Source of the DNA: Janthinobacterium lividum
Lineage (GTDB): Bacteria > Pseudomonadota > Gammaproteobacteria > Burkholderiales > Burkholderiaceae_D
Assembly: GCF_011601275.1 (NCBI RefSeq)
Contig: NZ_JAAOLY010000002.1
Span: 186,001 to 250,000 of the forward strand
DNA length: 64,000 nt
Direction of reading: 5' to 3'
The position numbers and the translations under genes were made by a program. Below the pieces are notes generated by a model. That model ran no database searches. It saw nothing but the letters and a program-made list of their open reading frames with translations, and was not told where the DNA came from. This document shows positions 49,608-58,731 of this stretch, piece by piece; within the stretch, counting starts at the first letter, position 1; each line of letters begins with the position of its first letter.

Positions 49608-49910
49608 ATGTGCCCGCTCTTCTTGCTAAAGTACGGAGAAATTCCGTGCAACGACGGTAGGTGGCGATAGCGCATCACTATCCTCGACGAGGTGCTTAGT
49701 GAGCACATCGACCTCATCGAATACCAACGGCACATGCAGTCATCGTTCCCTAAGGGGGCCTGCAACCGCACTGTGCCCCTCCCAGCCAGAAAGCAAATAA
49801 TACAGCGCTGGGAAATTATTTGGATGATATCCAGAATGGAGTTCCGGGGAAGGCGAAAAACTTGCCTCAATCAAATTCCCGATGAAAGGAACCAAAGGGA
49901 CAGGAAATAA
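49608..49910 (+). pseudogene. Degenerate C-terminal remnant of a tyrosine recombinase (integrase)
   Basis: One reading frame, broken by an in-frame TAG near 49670, ends with the pattern A-C-N-R-x3-L-x2-R-x4-Q-x-W (49758-49811). This matches in spacing the terminal A-Y-N-R-x3-L-x2-R-x4-Q-x-W of P4-type integrases that insert at tRNA genes. The catalytic Arg-His-Arg-Tyr part is missing. Base composition is AT-richer than the neighbours. It directly follows tRNA-Leu on the same strand, the usual place for such an integrase. The call rests on one short motif. Confidence 0.4.
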
Positions 49911-49967
49911 CCTCCGGAACAGTTATTTTTCACTAGAAGTGACGTACACATCACTCTGATTCTGTCG

Positions 49968-50552
49968 CTAGTTACTGCTTTGCTGAATCACGGCTTCATT
50001 GAATGTACCTCCCCGAAGATCACATTGCGCCTTTAGCCAGAATGATGAACTTCCGCGAGTATCAAATAAGCCGGTCATCGTTACAATCTCTGAATCGCTG
50101 AAACTACCTGATGCTTGATTCCAGTTGCGAAGCGTGCCAGAGGACGTGTTTCCCGGTGGAGAAATTTTTCTTTGAACATCGACCCGGCATTGCTCAAGTA
50201 ACTCCGCCTTCTTGAGAGGCCTTGCCAGCTCAACTTGACTAATAACACACTGGCGAGTTCTTTGGATCTCGTCCACGACATCCTTGCGCCCAGTGTCAGA
50301 CTTCAAATCCGTTTGCTTTAACAGAATACCGATCTGCGTATCCACGGCTTCAGATACCTCGCTACCAAATGAAACGGAACCTTTTTTGTTTGCGAAATCC
50401 ACGGCAGCCTTATACACGTCGGCAGACTTGGTATCAATACCAAGACCACAAAGCTTCAACGCTCTGTTTATCGGATCATCCGAAGAAACACGCTGCCCAG
50501 CACAGCCACCGAGAATCGTTCCGAAAAGAAGCAAGGCAAGTATTTTACGCAT
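49968..50552 (-). CDS. Hypothetical lipoprotein of foreign composition
   Basis: A 194-residue lipoprotein. The signal peptide MRKILALLLFGTILGGC ends in a lipobox, so Cys17 is probably lipidated. The mature protein is helical and polar (CGLGIDTKSADVYKAAVDFANKKGSVSF), with no recognised domain. The ATG at 50552 is selected because AAGGG is correctly spaced. Codons are AT-rich compared with the surroundings, and it sits in the scar between tRNA-Leu and the Imm10-like gene, so it was probably acquired by transfer. Function unknown. Confidence 0.65.
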   Translation of the reverse strand: MRKILALLLFGTILGGCAGQRVSSDDPINRALKLCGLGIDTKSADVYKAAVDFANKKGSVSFGSEVSEAVDTQIGILLKQTDLKSDTGRKDVVDEIQRTRQCVISQVELARPLKKAELLEQCRVDVQRKISPPGNTSSGTLRNWNQASGSFSDSEIVTMTGLFDTRGSSSFWLKAQCDLRGGTFNEAVIQQSSN

Positions 50553-50831
50553 AGTCATCCCTTGAAAAAATGAATTTAATATTTCCTTGAGGAATAACGA
50601 GTTTCCGTATGGATTGGTTGACATGATTGCCAGATAGCAAGAAAAACCAGGCTTTCGGTTTCCATGCAATGCCGTGTGCATACGCATGAACGTGACGGTT
50701 CTGCTACTGCGTAAATTTCTTTACTCTTATGAGCTTCGTGACTGCCTATGTCGTTGATCACAATGAACCTCCCGAACCTCGATCCGCTCGTGTTGAAAGC
50801 ACACTAAATAAGCCGGCGCCGTCCCCGCAAA

Positions 50832-51224
50832 TCAACGTTCCTCGCGATAGTAATCACAGCCCTCGAACGTGGTGCGCAGCGCCTGCTGCAGCTGGGCGTA
50901 GCGCTCCGGCGTCAAATTGAAACGCACGTCGATCTGGCCGTCGTCATCCATCTGCATGGCCGCCTCGGCATCCATCTGCACGGACAAACGGTTCGGATGC
51001 AAAATCACGGCGTGCATGTGGCCATACCAGGCGAACTCCTGGCCACAGTATTCGATGTAGGGCTCGTCCATGCCCATGGCCACGTCCTGCTCGTCATACT
51101 CGTCGGCGCGCTGCAGCATCAGGTAGACGGGCTCGCCTTTGCCGGCTGGCGCGGCCAGGGTAGTGATCAGGGCGTCGTCTTCATTAATGACGGATAACTC
51201 GGTGGCGGTAAATCCTGCGGACAT
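50832..51224 (-). CDS. Imm10-like immunity protein (orphan)
   Basis: A 130-residue acidic cytosolic protein. The central stretch YLMLQRADEYDEQDVAMGMDEPYIEY resembles the LQR...DEQD...GMD core of Imm10 immunity proteins from polymorphic toxin systems, and the end NLTPERYAQLQQALRTTFEG fits too. No toxin gene is next to it. Composition is GC-rich like the core genome, unlike the lipoprotein beside it. It may be a domesticated immunity gene against toxins of kin. The family call is from memory of the motif. Confidence 0.5.
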   Translation of the reverse strand: MSAGFTATELSVINEDDALITTLAAPAGKGEPVYLMLQRADEYDEQDVAMGMDEPYIEYCGQEFAWYGHMHAVILHPNRLSVQMDAEAAMQMDDDGQIDVRFNLTPERYAQLQQALRTTFEGCDYYREER

Positions 51225-51352
51225 GGCGTGCTTTCAACAAATAAATGGATGACGCCACCATAGCGCAAAAGCGCTCCGGACAACATAGCGCGCGGCGAAT
51301 AAAGCGTGCCGCCTATAATGGTCATTCCATCCATATTGCACAGGAGACCGTC

Positions 51353-51769
51353 TTGACCGCAGCATCGCCCTACACCACCCGCCTGGCCATTCCCGCCATC
51401 GCCACCTACCAGCACCTGCGCGTTGCCGCCGGCATGAGCGCGAAAGGCACGGCAGCGGCGGCCAAGGGCTTGCCGAACTCGCTGTTTGCCGTGCAAATCC
51501 TGCATGGCGACGAGGTGGTGGGCATGGGCCGCGTCATCGGCGATGGCGGCTGCTTCTTCCAGGTCACCGATATCGCCGTGCTGCCGGCCCACCAGGGCAA
51601 GGGCCTGGGCAAGCGCATCATGGGCGAGATCATGCAATTCATCGAAACGGACGTGCCGGAAAGCGCGTACGTCAGCCTGATCGCCGATGGCCAGGCGCAA
51701 GAACTGTATGCGCAATTCGGTTTCAAGCACACGGCGCCCGCCTCCGTCGGCATGGCGCTGACACGCTAG
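51353..51769 (+). CDS. GNAT family N-acetyltransferase
   Basis: A 138-residue small GNAT. The acetyl-CoA loop is AHQGKGLGKRIMGEIM near residue 85, preceded by FFQVTDIAVLP, and the end has ELYAQFGFKHT. The TTG start at 51353 is chosen because AGGAG lies six bases upstream; no ATG is close. A TATAAT at about 51314 could be the -10. Its stop overlaps the GTG of the M56-like gene (TAGTG), so the two are coupled. Confidence 0.83.
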   Translation: MTAASPYTTRLAIPAIATYQHLRVAAGMSAKGTAAAAKGLPNSLFAVQILHGDEVVGMGRVIGDGGCFFQVTDIAVLPAHQGKGLGKRIMGEIMQFIETDVPESAYVSLIADGQAQELYAQFGFKHTAPASVGMALTR

Positions 51770-52515
51770 TGCCGGCCTGGCTGCTATGCAGCATGGCGCT
51801 GGCGCTGCTGTTGAGCGCCACCGCCTGGCGCACCGAGCCCGTGCTGCAGCGGCGCGGACGCACGACCCGCTGGCTGTGGCTGGCGGCCATCGCCGCATCC
51901 GTCATCGTGCCCCTGGCATGGCTGCCCGGCGTGCTGGCGGCCATGCCGGCGGAACAGGCGCAGCTGAAGCTGGGCTGGTTTGTCTTGTCGATGGGCATGC
52001 TGTTGATATTGGCGCTGCGCAGCGCCTGGCTGCTGTCGCACCAGCGCCGCTGGCAAAAGAGCACCTTGCTGGGCACGCCGGTATTTTTGAGCGGCGGTAT
52101 CGGCCCCTGCGTGGCGGGGCTGCTGCGGCCCCGCATCGTGATGCCCGTCTGGCTGCAATTGATTCCACCCCAGCAACAGGAGCTGCTGCTGGCGCACGAA
52201 CAATGCCGGCTGGCCGCGCGCGATCCGCTGCTGCTGGCCGTGGCGTACGCCTTGATCGTGCTCATGCCGTGGAACCTGCCTCTGTGGTGGCAACTGCACC
52301 GGCTGCGCTTTACCATCGAGGTCGATTGCGATGCGCGCATGCTGGCGCATGGCCACGCGCTACGCGCCTACGCCTTCGTGCTGCGCCGCCATGGCCAGTA
52401 TTATTCGGGCTTGACTGGCGCCTCGCCCATCGTGCTGAGCGACCCGCTGGCACTGCGGCGCCGGCGGCAGATCATGGGCAGATTTACCCGAGGCCAGGCG
52501 ACGAACTTGCTATAG
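51769..52515 (+). CDS. M56/BlaR1-like membrane protein with degenerate zinc motif
   Basis: A 248-residue membrane protein with the helix layout of the M56 metalloprotease module (helices near residues 3-20, 36-55, 68-88 and 155-175). The site that should read HExxH is LLAHEQCRLAARDP, so the second zinc His is Arg. The following EVDCDARML segment of M56 proteins is kept. It is therefore probably inactive as a protease, or acts as a sensor. There is no BlaI-type repressor next to it. The GTG start overlaps the GNAT stop by one base. Confidence 0.7.
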   Translation: MPAWLLCSMALALLLSATAWRTEPVLQRRGRTTRWLWLAAIAASVIVPLAWLPGVLAAMPAEQAQLKLGWFVLSMGMLLILALRSAWLLSHQRRWQKSTLLGTPVFLSGGIGPCVAGLLRPRIVMPVWLQLIPPQQQELLLAHEQCRLAARDPLLLAVAYALIVLMPWNLPLWWQLHRLRFTIEVDCDARMLAHGHALRAYAFVLRRHGQYYSGLTGASPIVLSDPLALRRRRQIMGRFTRGQATNLL

Positions 52516-52579
52516 TAGCGGCAACGCCGCGCGGCGCGTCCGCGAGCCCGGCTCCCCCCTTCGAAATCAGAGAGATACC

Positions 52580-53080
52580 ATGCTTTACCTGCTTGCCATC
52601 GTGATCGTCATCGCCCTGCTGTACTACGTCTTCAGCGGCCGCACGCCCGTCAAACCGCTGCACAAGCCGCTCGTCTCGGTGCGCCAGTACGTGCCCGCGA
52701 TTCCTCCCGGCGCACCCGCGCACCACTGGAGCGATGAGGGACGCTTTGCGTCGGAAGTGGAAAACGAAGCGATGTACCAGCCCGCCATCGCCAAGCTGGC
52801 CGGCGAGCACGGTCCCGGCAATGCGGAAGAAAAATGCCTGGCCCTGCTCGTCTGCGACGACGCCAATCCGTTCCAGGACAAGGCCATGGCCGTCTTCATC
52901 GATGGCCTGCTGGTCGGCTACCTGTCGCACAACGACGCCCTGCGCCTGCGCCGCAACCTGGGCCGCATGGACCTGGTGGGCCAGCTGACCTCGTGCGACG
53001 CCGTCATCCGCGGCGGCGGTCTGTGGAACGGCAAGCGCCTGTCGTATGCCGTGTGGCTCGATCTGCAGCCCTACAACTAA
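52580..53080 (+). CDS. Membrane-anchored protein with HIRAN-like domain
   Basis: A 166-residue protein. One N-terminal helix (LYLLAIVIVIALLYYVF) anchors it. The soluble part has EVENEAMYQPAIAKL, LLVCDDANPFQDKAMAVFIDGLLVGYLSHNDA and a final IRGG...YAVWLDL. The D-x-NP-x-D-x-A-V-x-V-x-I-x-G-x-x-VGYL pattern resembles HIRAN domains, which bind DNA ends in helicases but are also found alone. A membrane-anchored version is unusual. Three or four bases of its end overlap the convergent methyltransferase. Confidence 0.65.
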   Translation: MLYLLAIVIVIALLYYVFSGRTPVKPLHKPLVSVRQYVPAIPPGAPAHHWSDEGRFASEVENEAMYQPAIAKLAGEHGPGNAEEKCLALLVCDDANPFQDKAMAVFIDGLLVGYLSHNDALRLRRNLGRMDLVGQLTSCDAVIRGGGLWNGKRLSYAVWLDLQPYN

Positions 53081-53880
53081 GCTATCGCGCGCGCCAGCCT
53101 GACGGCGCGCGTGGCGATAAAGCTGGGCAGGTATTTTTCAATTTCAAAGCGCGGCTGGGGATGCATTTCCTCGTGGTAGCCTGCCAGCACGAAACCCGCC
53201 GCCAGCTGGCCGCCGATCTGGCTGTCCAGGCCGTGGCCGAAGATCAGCGCCTCGCCCCTGTCCATGCGCGCCGCCAACGCATCGGCTGGCATATCCTCCA
53301 CATCCGAATACGGCAGCACAAAACGGGGACGTATCAAGCCCTGCTTTGCCCATTGCGGATCGCGGTCGCCGATGAACACGGCCGGATTGAAGAAACTGCT
53401 CAGCAGCACGCCGCCGTCAGCCAGCACGCGTGCGCATTCGCGCCATACGGGAGCGATGTCGGGCACGTATTGGTTCGATACAGGATGGACGATGAGGTCG
53501 AAACTGGCGTCGGCAAAGCGGCGCAGGTCGCGCATGTCACCCTGCACGGTGGCCAGGTGCAAGCCGTCGCGTTCAGCCACCATGCGGTCTTTCGACAGTT
53601 GCTGCTCAGACAAATCGAAGACGGTCACATGTGCGCCGGCGGCGGCCAGCACGGGCGCCTGCTGCCCGCCGGCACCGGCCAGGCACAGGATACGCTTGCC
53701 TTGCACATCGCCCAGCCAACCGGCCGGCAAGGGGCCGGGCGTCAAATGGATTTGCCACTGCCCGGCGCGCGCTGCGGCGATGGTGGCGCGGTCGACAGGT
53801 TGCGACCATGGGCTATTCTGTACAGCCTGGGCATCCCAGGCTTGCTGATTATGCCGCAAGAGGTTGTCACTTAAAGGCAT
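53077..53880 (-). CDS. Class I SAM-dependent methyltransferase
   Basis: A 267-residue methyltransferase. SAM-binding motif I is ILCLAGAGGQQAPVLAAAGA (near residue 65), followed by VTVFDLSEQQL, GDMRDLRRFADASFDLIVHPV and an FNPAVF segment. The layout fits small-molecule methyltransferases of the methyltransf_11/25 type. The ATG at 53880 has AAGGA at good spacing. The substrate is unknown, and the gene is monocistronic. Confidence 0.87.
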   Translation of the reverse strand: MPLSDNLLRHNQQAWDAQAVQNSPWSQPVDRATIAAARAGQWQIHLTPGPLPAGWLGDVQGKRILCLAGAGGQQAPVLAAAGAHVTVFDLSEQQLSKDRMVAERDGLHLATVQGDMRDLRRFADASFDLIVHPVSNQYVPDIAPVWRECARVLADGGVLLSSFFNPAVFIGDRDPQWAKQGLIRPRFVLPYSDVEDMPADALAARMDRGEALIFGHGLDSQIGGQLAAGFVLAGYHEEMHPQPRFEIEKYLPSFIATRAVRLARAIA

Positions 53881-54174
53881 CGTCATCCTTTCAGAAAAAC
53901 AGGACGCGAATGTAGCATGACACCCGGCAAGGCGTCGCACCTTGCAAAAAAACCACACAATTCTTGATAGCAACTTCCTCGCCAGCATCGCCATTCCACG
54001 GGCACGACAAGTCCGCGTCCCACTTGTCCCGCTCGGGAATCGCTTGCACGACAGGGAAAATAATTACAATTAAGATATTTGTTTCCTGAAATATGGTAAG
54101 GTAATTCGCATCGATCACCCGCAGTGGCGGCAAGCGCCCATGCCAGCGCCCAACGCGCCACCTGTTTGCCTACG

Positions 54175-57100
54175 ATGATACCTGCCAGCGTCCAGCACCT
54201 GTTCCACCTTCCCGCCGACCCGGCCCAGCTGCACCACGGCCAGCATGCGCCAGGCCTGGTGCTGCTGTCGCTCGTGATCGCCATTTTCACGTCGTGGATG
54301 GCTTTCCAGATGACGGGATACAGCCGCGCGCAGGCGAGCATCAGCCGCCGTTTGCACTTGCTGTGCCTGCTGGCCGGCAGCCTGGCGCTGGGCTGCGGTG
54401 TGTGGGCCATGCATTTCATCGGCATGCTGGCCTTCGAGCTGGGCACCAGCGTCGCCTACGATCCGGGCCTGACCCTGCTCTCCATCGTGCCCAGCGTGGC
54501 GGCCTCGTTCGTGGCCCTGGCCAACATCAGCCGGCGCGCCGTCACGGCGCCGCTGCTGCTGCGCAGCGGCTTGCTGGTGGGCCTGGGCATTGGCGCCATG
54601 CATTACACGGGCATGCAGGCCATGCGTGTAGGTCTGTCGCTGCGCTACGATCCGCTGCTGTTCGCGCTGTCGCTCGTCGTTGCCGTGGCACTGGCCACCC
54701 TGGCCTTGTGGATACGTTTCGGATTGCGCGGCTGGAGCAGCCGCGTGCCCTCGTCGCAGCGCACGCTGATCAGCGCCTGCGTCATGGGTTGCGCGATCAC
54801 CGGGATGCATTACATGGGCATGCAAGCGGCCCGCTTCGTGGGGACGATTTCGCCCGGCAATGATGCCGATGCCAACCGGCCGATACTGGTGATCAGCGTG
54901 ACCCTGCTGACCATCGCCCTGACCATCCTGGTTGCCTCGGCCGTGGGCGTCTTGCGCTACCGCGAGCTGTTTCGCCACCTGAACCAGAGCGAACACTGGA
55001 CGCGTTCCCTGCTGACGAGCACGGTCGACGGCGTCATCACCATCGACCGGCACGGCGGCATCATCGACTTCAACGGCGCCGCCGAGCGCATTCTGGGCTG
55101 GCTGTCGGAGGAAATTGTCGGCCGCCATATCAGCGTGCTGGTCAGCGATGTGCGCCAGTCGGAACGGCACGGCCTGCTGCACTACCTGCGCATGGGCGAA
55201 GGCGAGGTGTCCCACACCAGCGAGGAAATCGTCTACCTGCGCAAGGATGGCGCCCCCGTGGCCGTGCAACGTTCGATGGCCAGCGCGCGCCTGGCCGACC
55301 AGGATTTGTATGTGCTGTTCATTACCGACATCAGCGAACGGCGCGCCATGCTGGCCGCCCTGCGCGAAAGCGAGCAACAGTTGCGCTCGCTGATCGGCAA
55401 TATTCCCGGCATCGCCTTTCGCTGCACCACGGCGGAAAACCAGCCCATGCTGTTCATCAGCGATGGCGTGGAAGCCGTCACCGGCTATCCGCCCGCCGAC
55501 TTTCTCGGCGCCACGCCGCGCCGCAGCATCACGGGCCTGATCGCCAGCGAAGAGCGCGCCTACGTCGTCGACGTCTTCAACCGCAGCGTGGCCAGCGGCG
55601 AGCCCTACCTGCTGGAATACCGGCTGCTGCATGCCGACGGCACGGCCCGCTGGCTGTGGGAGCGTGGCACCGTCGTGCACGATGCGGCAGGCGCCGTGCG
55701 CTGGGTCGACGGCGTCATCCTCGATATCAGCGAACGGCGGCAGATGGAGGAGGACTTGCGGATGGCCAAGGAAAAAGCGGAGCTGGCGGCCGCCACGCGG
55801 GCCAGCTTCGTCGCCAACATGAGCCATGAAATCCGCACGCCGATGAATTCCATCCTCGGTTTCACGGATGTGCTGCTCGACTCGCCGCTGGCGCCGGAGC
55901 AGCGGCGCCACCTCAATACCGTGCGCCAGTCCGGCCGCTCGCTGTTGCGCCTGCTCAACGAAGTGCTCGATACGGCCAAGCTGGACAAGGGCGCAGTGGC
56001 GCTGGAAATGCGCGACTACAGCCTGCTGGCGCTGGTCGATGAACTGGCGTCCACGTATGGCGTCCATGCGCGCAACAAGGGTTTGCGCATGGAGGTGCAG
56101 TACGACCCGCAACTGCCGGCCGTGCTGCATGGCGACGAATTGCGCATGCGGCAAGTGCTGGGCAACCTGCTCGACAACGCCATCAAGTTCACGCCCAGCG
56201 GCGGCGTCAGCCTGACGGCGCGCCTCGACGACGGCCAGCTGCACCTGCTGGTGCGGGACAGCGGTATCGGCATCTCCGCGGAACGGCGCGACGCCATTTT
56301 TGATCCCTTCGTGCAAGCGGATGCTTCGACCACGCGGCGCTTTGGCGGCACGGGCCTGGGCACCACCATCAGCAGGCAGCTGGTGACCCTGATGCAGGGG
56401 CGCATCTGGGCCGACGCCAGCGTTCCGCACGGCAGCGTGTTCCACGTCATGTTGCCTTTGTTGCCGGCACGCCAGGCGGCGCTGCCCGCCAGCGAACGCC
56501 GCAGCGTGCGCCTGCCGCTCCTGCGCGTGCTGGCCGCCGACGACGTGCCGCAAAACCTGGAACTGCTGAGCCTGCTGCTGGGCAAGCGCGGCCACACGGT
56601 GGTCACGGCAGGCGATGGCGCGCAAGCCTTGCAGCTGGCCCAGCAGGATGATTTCGACATTCTGCTGCTGGACTTGCAAATGCCGCGCATGGATGGCCTG
56701 GCCGCCACGCAAGCCATCCGCGCCGCCGCCCTGCGCGATGGCCGCCCGCGCGTGCCCGTGATTGCCATGACGGCCAGCGTGCTCGATGCGCACCGCAAGG
56801 CGGCGCGGGCGGCCGACATGGACGGGTTCGCCACCAAGCCCGTCGAATGGCAGGCGCTGTCGCAGGAAATCGCCCGCGTGCTGGGCCTGGCGGCGGACCC
56901 GGCCGATGACAGCCGCGCGCCCGCTGGCGCAAGAGTGCTGCACCATGCGGGCGCCCTGCAGCGCTGGGCCGGCAACGACAGCGCCTACCACGCAGCGCTG
57001 GCCCGTTTCGGCCACGAGCATCCCCGCTTGCCGCCTGCCCTGCTGGCCGCCATCGAGGCGCGCGATCACCTGACGCTCTTGCCGCAGAGCCACAAACTGC

Positions 57101-57519
57101 GCGGCGTGGCGGCCAACCTGGGCCTGGAACAACTGGCCGCCAGCCTGGCGGCGCTGGAGCAATGCTGCGCCAGCCCCGGCCCCGCCACGGCACAGCAACT
57201 CGACGAAACACTGGGCGACCTGCTGACGCAATGGCCGGCGGCGCTGGCCGCCATCGCCCGGCTGGTGCCGCCTGCCTTGCCAGCGGCAACGGCGGCTGCC
57301 ATCGACGCGCCCGCCGCCCGGCAAGCGGCCAGTTCCCTGCTGCACGCCCTGCGGCGCGGCGAACTCGATGACGCGGCGCAAGCACAGTTACAGCACGCCA
57401 TGGGCGCGCAAGCGGACGCGCTGGCGCCGCTGCTGCACGCCATCGACGACTTTGATTTCGCCCTGGCGCAGTCGCTCCTGCACGACCTGCTGCCCACCTT
57501 CGCACCGGAGTCCCCATGA
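54175..57519 (+). CDS. MHYT-sensor hybrid histidine kinase with PAS, receiver and Hpt domains
   Basis: A 1114-residue hybrid kinase. Residues 20-245 form an MHYT sensor with seven helices and three copies of the motif (MHFIGM, MHYTGM, MHYMGM), proposed to bind copper and sense O2, CO or NO. Two PAS domains follow (about 265-390 and 395-525), HisKA with His551 (ANMSHEIRTPMN), HATPase (DNAIKF; GGTGLGTTIS), a receiver with Asp833 (LLLDLQMPRMDG) and an Hpt with His973 (PQSHKLRGVAANLG). The ATG at 54175 is chosen over a GTG at 54124. It overlaps the HD-GYP gene by ATGA. Confidence 0.9.
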   Translation: MIPASVQHLFHLPADPAQLHHGQHAPGLVLLSLVIAIFTSWMAFQMTGYSRAQASISRRLHLLCLLAGSLALGCGVWAMHFIGMLAFELGTSVAYDPGLTLLSIVPSVAASFVALANISRRAVTAPLLLRSGLLVGLGIGAMHYTGMQAMRVGLSLRYDPLLFALSLVVAVALATLALWIRFGLRGWSSRVPSSQRTLISACVMGCAITGMHYMGMQAARFVGTISPGNDADANRPILVISVTLLTIALTILVASAVGVLRYRELFRHLNQSEHWTRSLLTSTVDGVITIDRHGGIIDFNGAAERILGWLSEEIVGRHISVLVSDVRQSERHGLLHYLRMGEGEVSHTSEEIVYLRKDGAPVAVQRSMASARLADQDLYVLFITDISERRAMLAALRESEQQLRSLIGNIPGIAFRCTTAENQPMLFISDGVEAVTGYPPADFLGATPRRSITGLIASEERAYVVDVFNRSVASGEPYLLEYRLLHADGTARWLWERGTVVHDAAGAVRWVDGVILDISERRQMEEDLRMAKEKAELAAATRASFVANMSHEIRTPMNSILGFTDVLLDSPLAPEQRRHLNTVRQSGRSLLRLLNEVLDTAKLDKGAVALEMRDYSLLALVDELASTYGVHARNKGLRMEVQYDPQLPAVLHGDELRMRQVLGNLLDNAIKFTPSGGVSLTARLDDGQLHLLVRDSGIGISAERRDAIFDPFVQADASTTRRFGGTGLGTTISRQLVTLMQGRIWADASVPHGSVFHVMLPLLPARQAALPASERRSVRLPLLRVLAADDVPQNLELLSLLLGKRGHTVVTAGDGAQALQLAQQDDFDILLLDLQMPRMDGLAATQAIRAAALRDGRPRVPVIAMTASVLDAHRKAARAADMDGFATKPVEWQALSQEIARVLGLAADPADDSRAPAGARVLHHAGALQRWAGNDSAYHAALARFGHEHPRLPPALLAAIEARDHLTLLPQSHKLRGVAANLGLEQLAASLAALEQCCASPGPATAQQLDETLGDLLTQWPAALAAIARLVPPALPAATAAAIDAPAARQAASSLLHALRRGELDDAAQAQLQHAMGAQADALAPLLHAIDDFDFALAQSLLHDLLPTFAPESP

Positions 57520-58529
57520 ATGCACGCGCCAAGCCCGTGATTCTCGTCGTCGACGATGAAGCGGCCAATTTGCAATTGCTGCGCCAGATCTTGCAGAACG
57601 ACTATGCGCTGCTGTTCGCCAAGGATGGCGCGCGGGCCCTGGAACTGGCGCGGCAGGAACGCCCGGCCCTGATCCTGCTCGACGTGATGATGCCGGGCAT
57701 GAGCGGCCACGACACCTGCCGCCAGCTGAAAGCGGCGCCGCTGACGGCCGCCATTCCCGTCATCTTCGTCACGGCCCTGAACGACATGCGCGACGAACTG
57801 AGCGGTTTTGAAGCGGGTGCCGTCGATTACATCACCAAGCCGCTCAGCCCCGCCATCGTGCGTGCCCGCGTGCGCACGCACTTGTCGCTGGTGCGCATCG
57901 ACGAACTGAAGGAAACGCGGCTGCAGATCGTCCAGCGCCTGGGCCTGGCAGCCGAATACAAGGACAATGAAACGGGCTTGCACGTGATCCGCATGAGCCA
58001 TTACGCGCGCCTGCTGGGCGTGGCCGCCGGCATGGACGAGGCCGCCGCGGACGACCTGCTGCTCGCGGCGCCCATGCACGACGTGGGCAAGATCGGCATC
58101 CCCGACCGCATCCTGCAAAAGCCGGGCAAGCTCGACGCGGACGAATGGGCCGTCATGCAGACGCATGCGCGCATCGGCGCCGACATCATCGGCGAACATG
58201 CCGAGGGCGGCATGCTGGCGCTGGCCCGCGAAATCGCCCTGGCGCACCATGAAAAATGGGATGGCAGCGGCTACCCGAACGGCTTGGCGGGCGAGACGAT
58301 CCCGCTGGCGGGACGCATCGTCGCCGTGGCCGACGTCTTCGACGCGCTGACCTCGGTGCGCCCGTACAAGCGCGCATGGTCGGTGATCGATGCCGTGGGC
58401 TATTTGCAAGAACAAAAAGGCAGCCATTTCGATGCGCGGCTGGTCGAGCTGTTTGTCGAGGAACTACCCGCCATCGACGCCATCCGGCTGCGCTGGGCAG
58501 AGCAAGAGGAACACCACGCGCAGGCATGA
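57516..58529 (+). CDS. Response regulator with HD-GYP c-di-GMP phosphodiesterase domain
   Basis: A 337-residue two-domain regulator. The receiver (residues 7-125) has DDE near 13-15, the phospho-acceptor Asp in LILLDVMMPGMSG and Lys in ITKPLS. The HD-GYP domain (residues 145-330) keeps MHDVGKIGIPD, then HHEKWDGSGYPNGL and the ADVFDALTSVRPYK segment, so c-di-GMP hydrolysis is likely. It is translationally coupled to the MHYT kinase, its probable phosphodonor. Together they would lower c-di-GMP in response to the MHYT signal. Confidence 0.93.
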   Translation: MNARAKPVILVVDDEAANLQLLRQILQNDYALLFAKDGARALELARQERPALILLDVMMPGMSGHDTCRQLKAAPLTAAIPVIFVTALNDMRDELSGFEAGAVDYITKPLSPAIVRARVRTHLSLVRIDELKETRLQIVQRLGLAAEYKDNETGLHVIRMSHYARLLGVAAGMDEAAADDLLLAAPMHDVGKIGIPDRILQKPGKLDADEWAVMQTHARIGADIIGEHAEGGMLALAREIALAHHEKWDGSGYPNGLAGETIPLAGRIVAVADVFDALTSVRPYKRAWSVIDAVGYLQEQKGSHFDARLVELFVEELPAIDAIRLRWAEQEEHHAQA

Positions 58530-58663
58530 AGAGTGAACTCCCGCCACGGCCAGCGTTGTTGCGTCACACAAGGAAGTGCCGGACAGATGGCGCCGGCGCC
58601 GTTGCAGACCACTGGAAGGGCAAGGAGTTCGATGCCATTATCGCCGGCAGGGAGCGAAGCATT

Positions 58664-58677
58664 TTGATGCACATCAA
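58664..58677 (+). promoter_or_regulatory. FNR/ANR-type box, upstream copy
   Basis: TTGATGCACATCAA is a perfect match to the FNR consensus TTGAT-N4-ATCAA. It lies in the 306-bp interval upstream of the unknown membrane protein gene, centred 68 bases before the second box. Confidence 0.7.
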
Positions 58678-58731
58678 ATAGAGCGGCATTTCTGGCAAAC
58701 GCGCTTGTACATGACCAGGGCCTGTGCTTTT

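Noticed and set aside
54115..57381. Very long open frame (over 1000 codons) on the minus strand opposite the MHYT kinase
   Set aside because: It arises from codon bias in GC-rich DNA; its translation is low-complexity, rich in Ala, Arg, Gln and His, and has no domain, while the plus strand encodes a complete hybrid kinase.
58526..58681. 51-codon frame starting on the stop of the HD-GYP gene (ATGA)
   Set aside because: The nearest purine-rich ribosome site is too far from the ATG, the peptide has no domain or helix pattern, and the end of the frame coincides with the FNR box.
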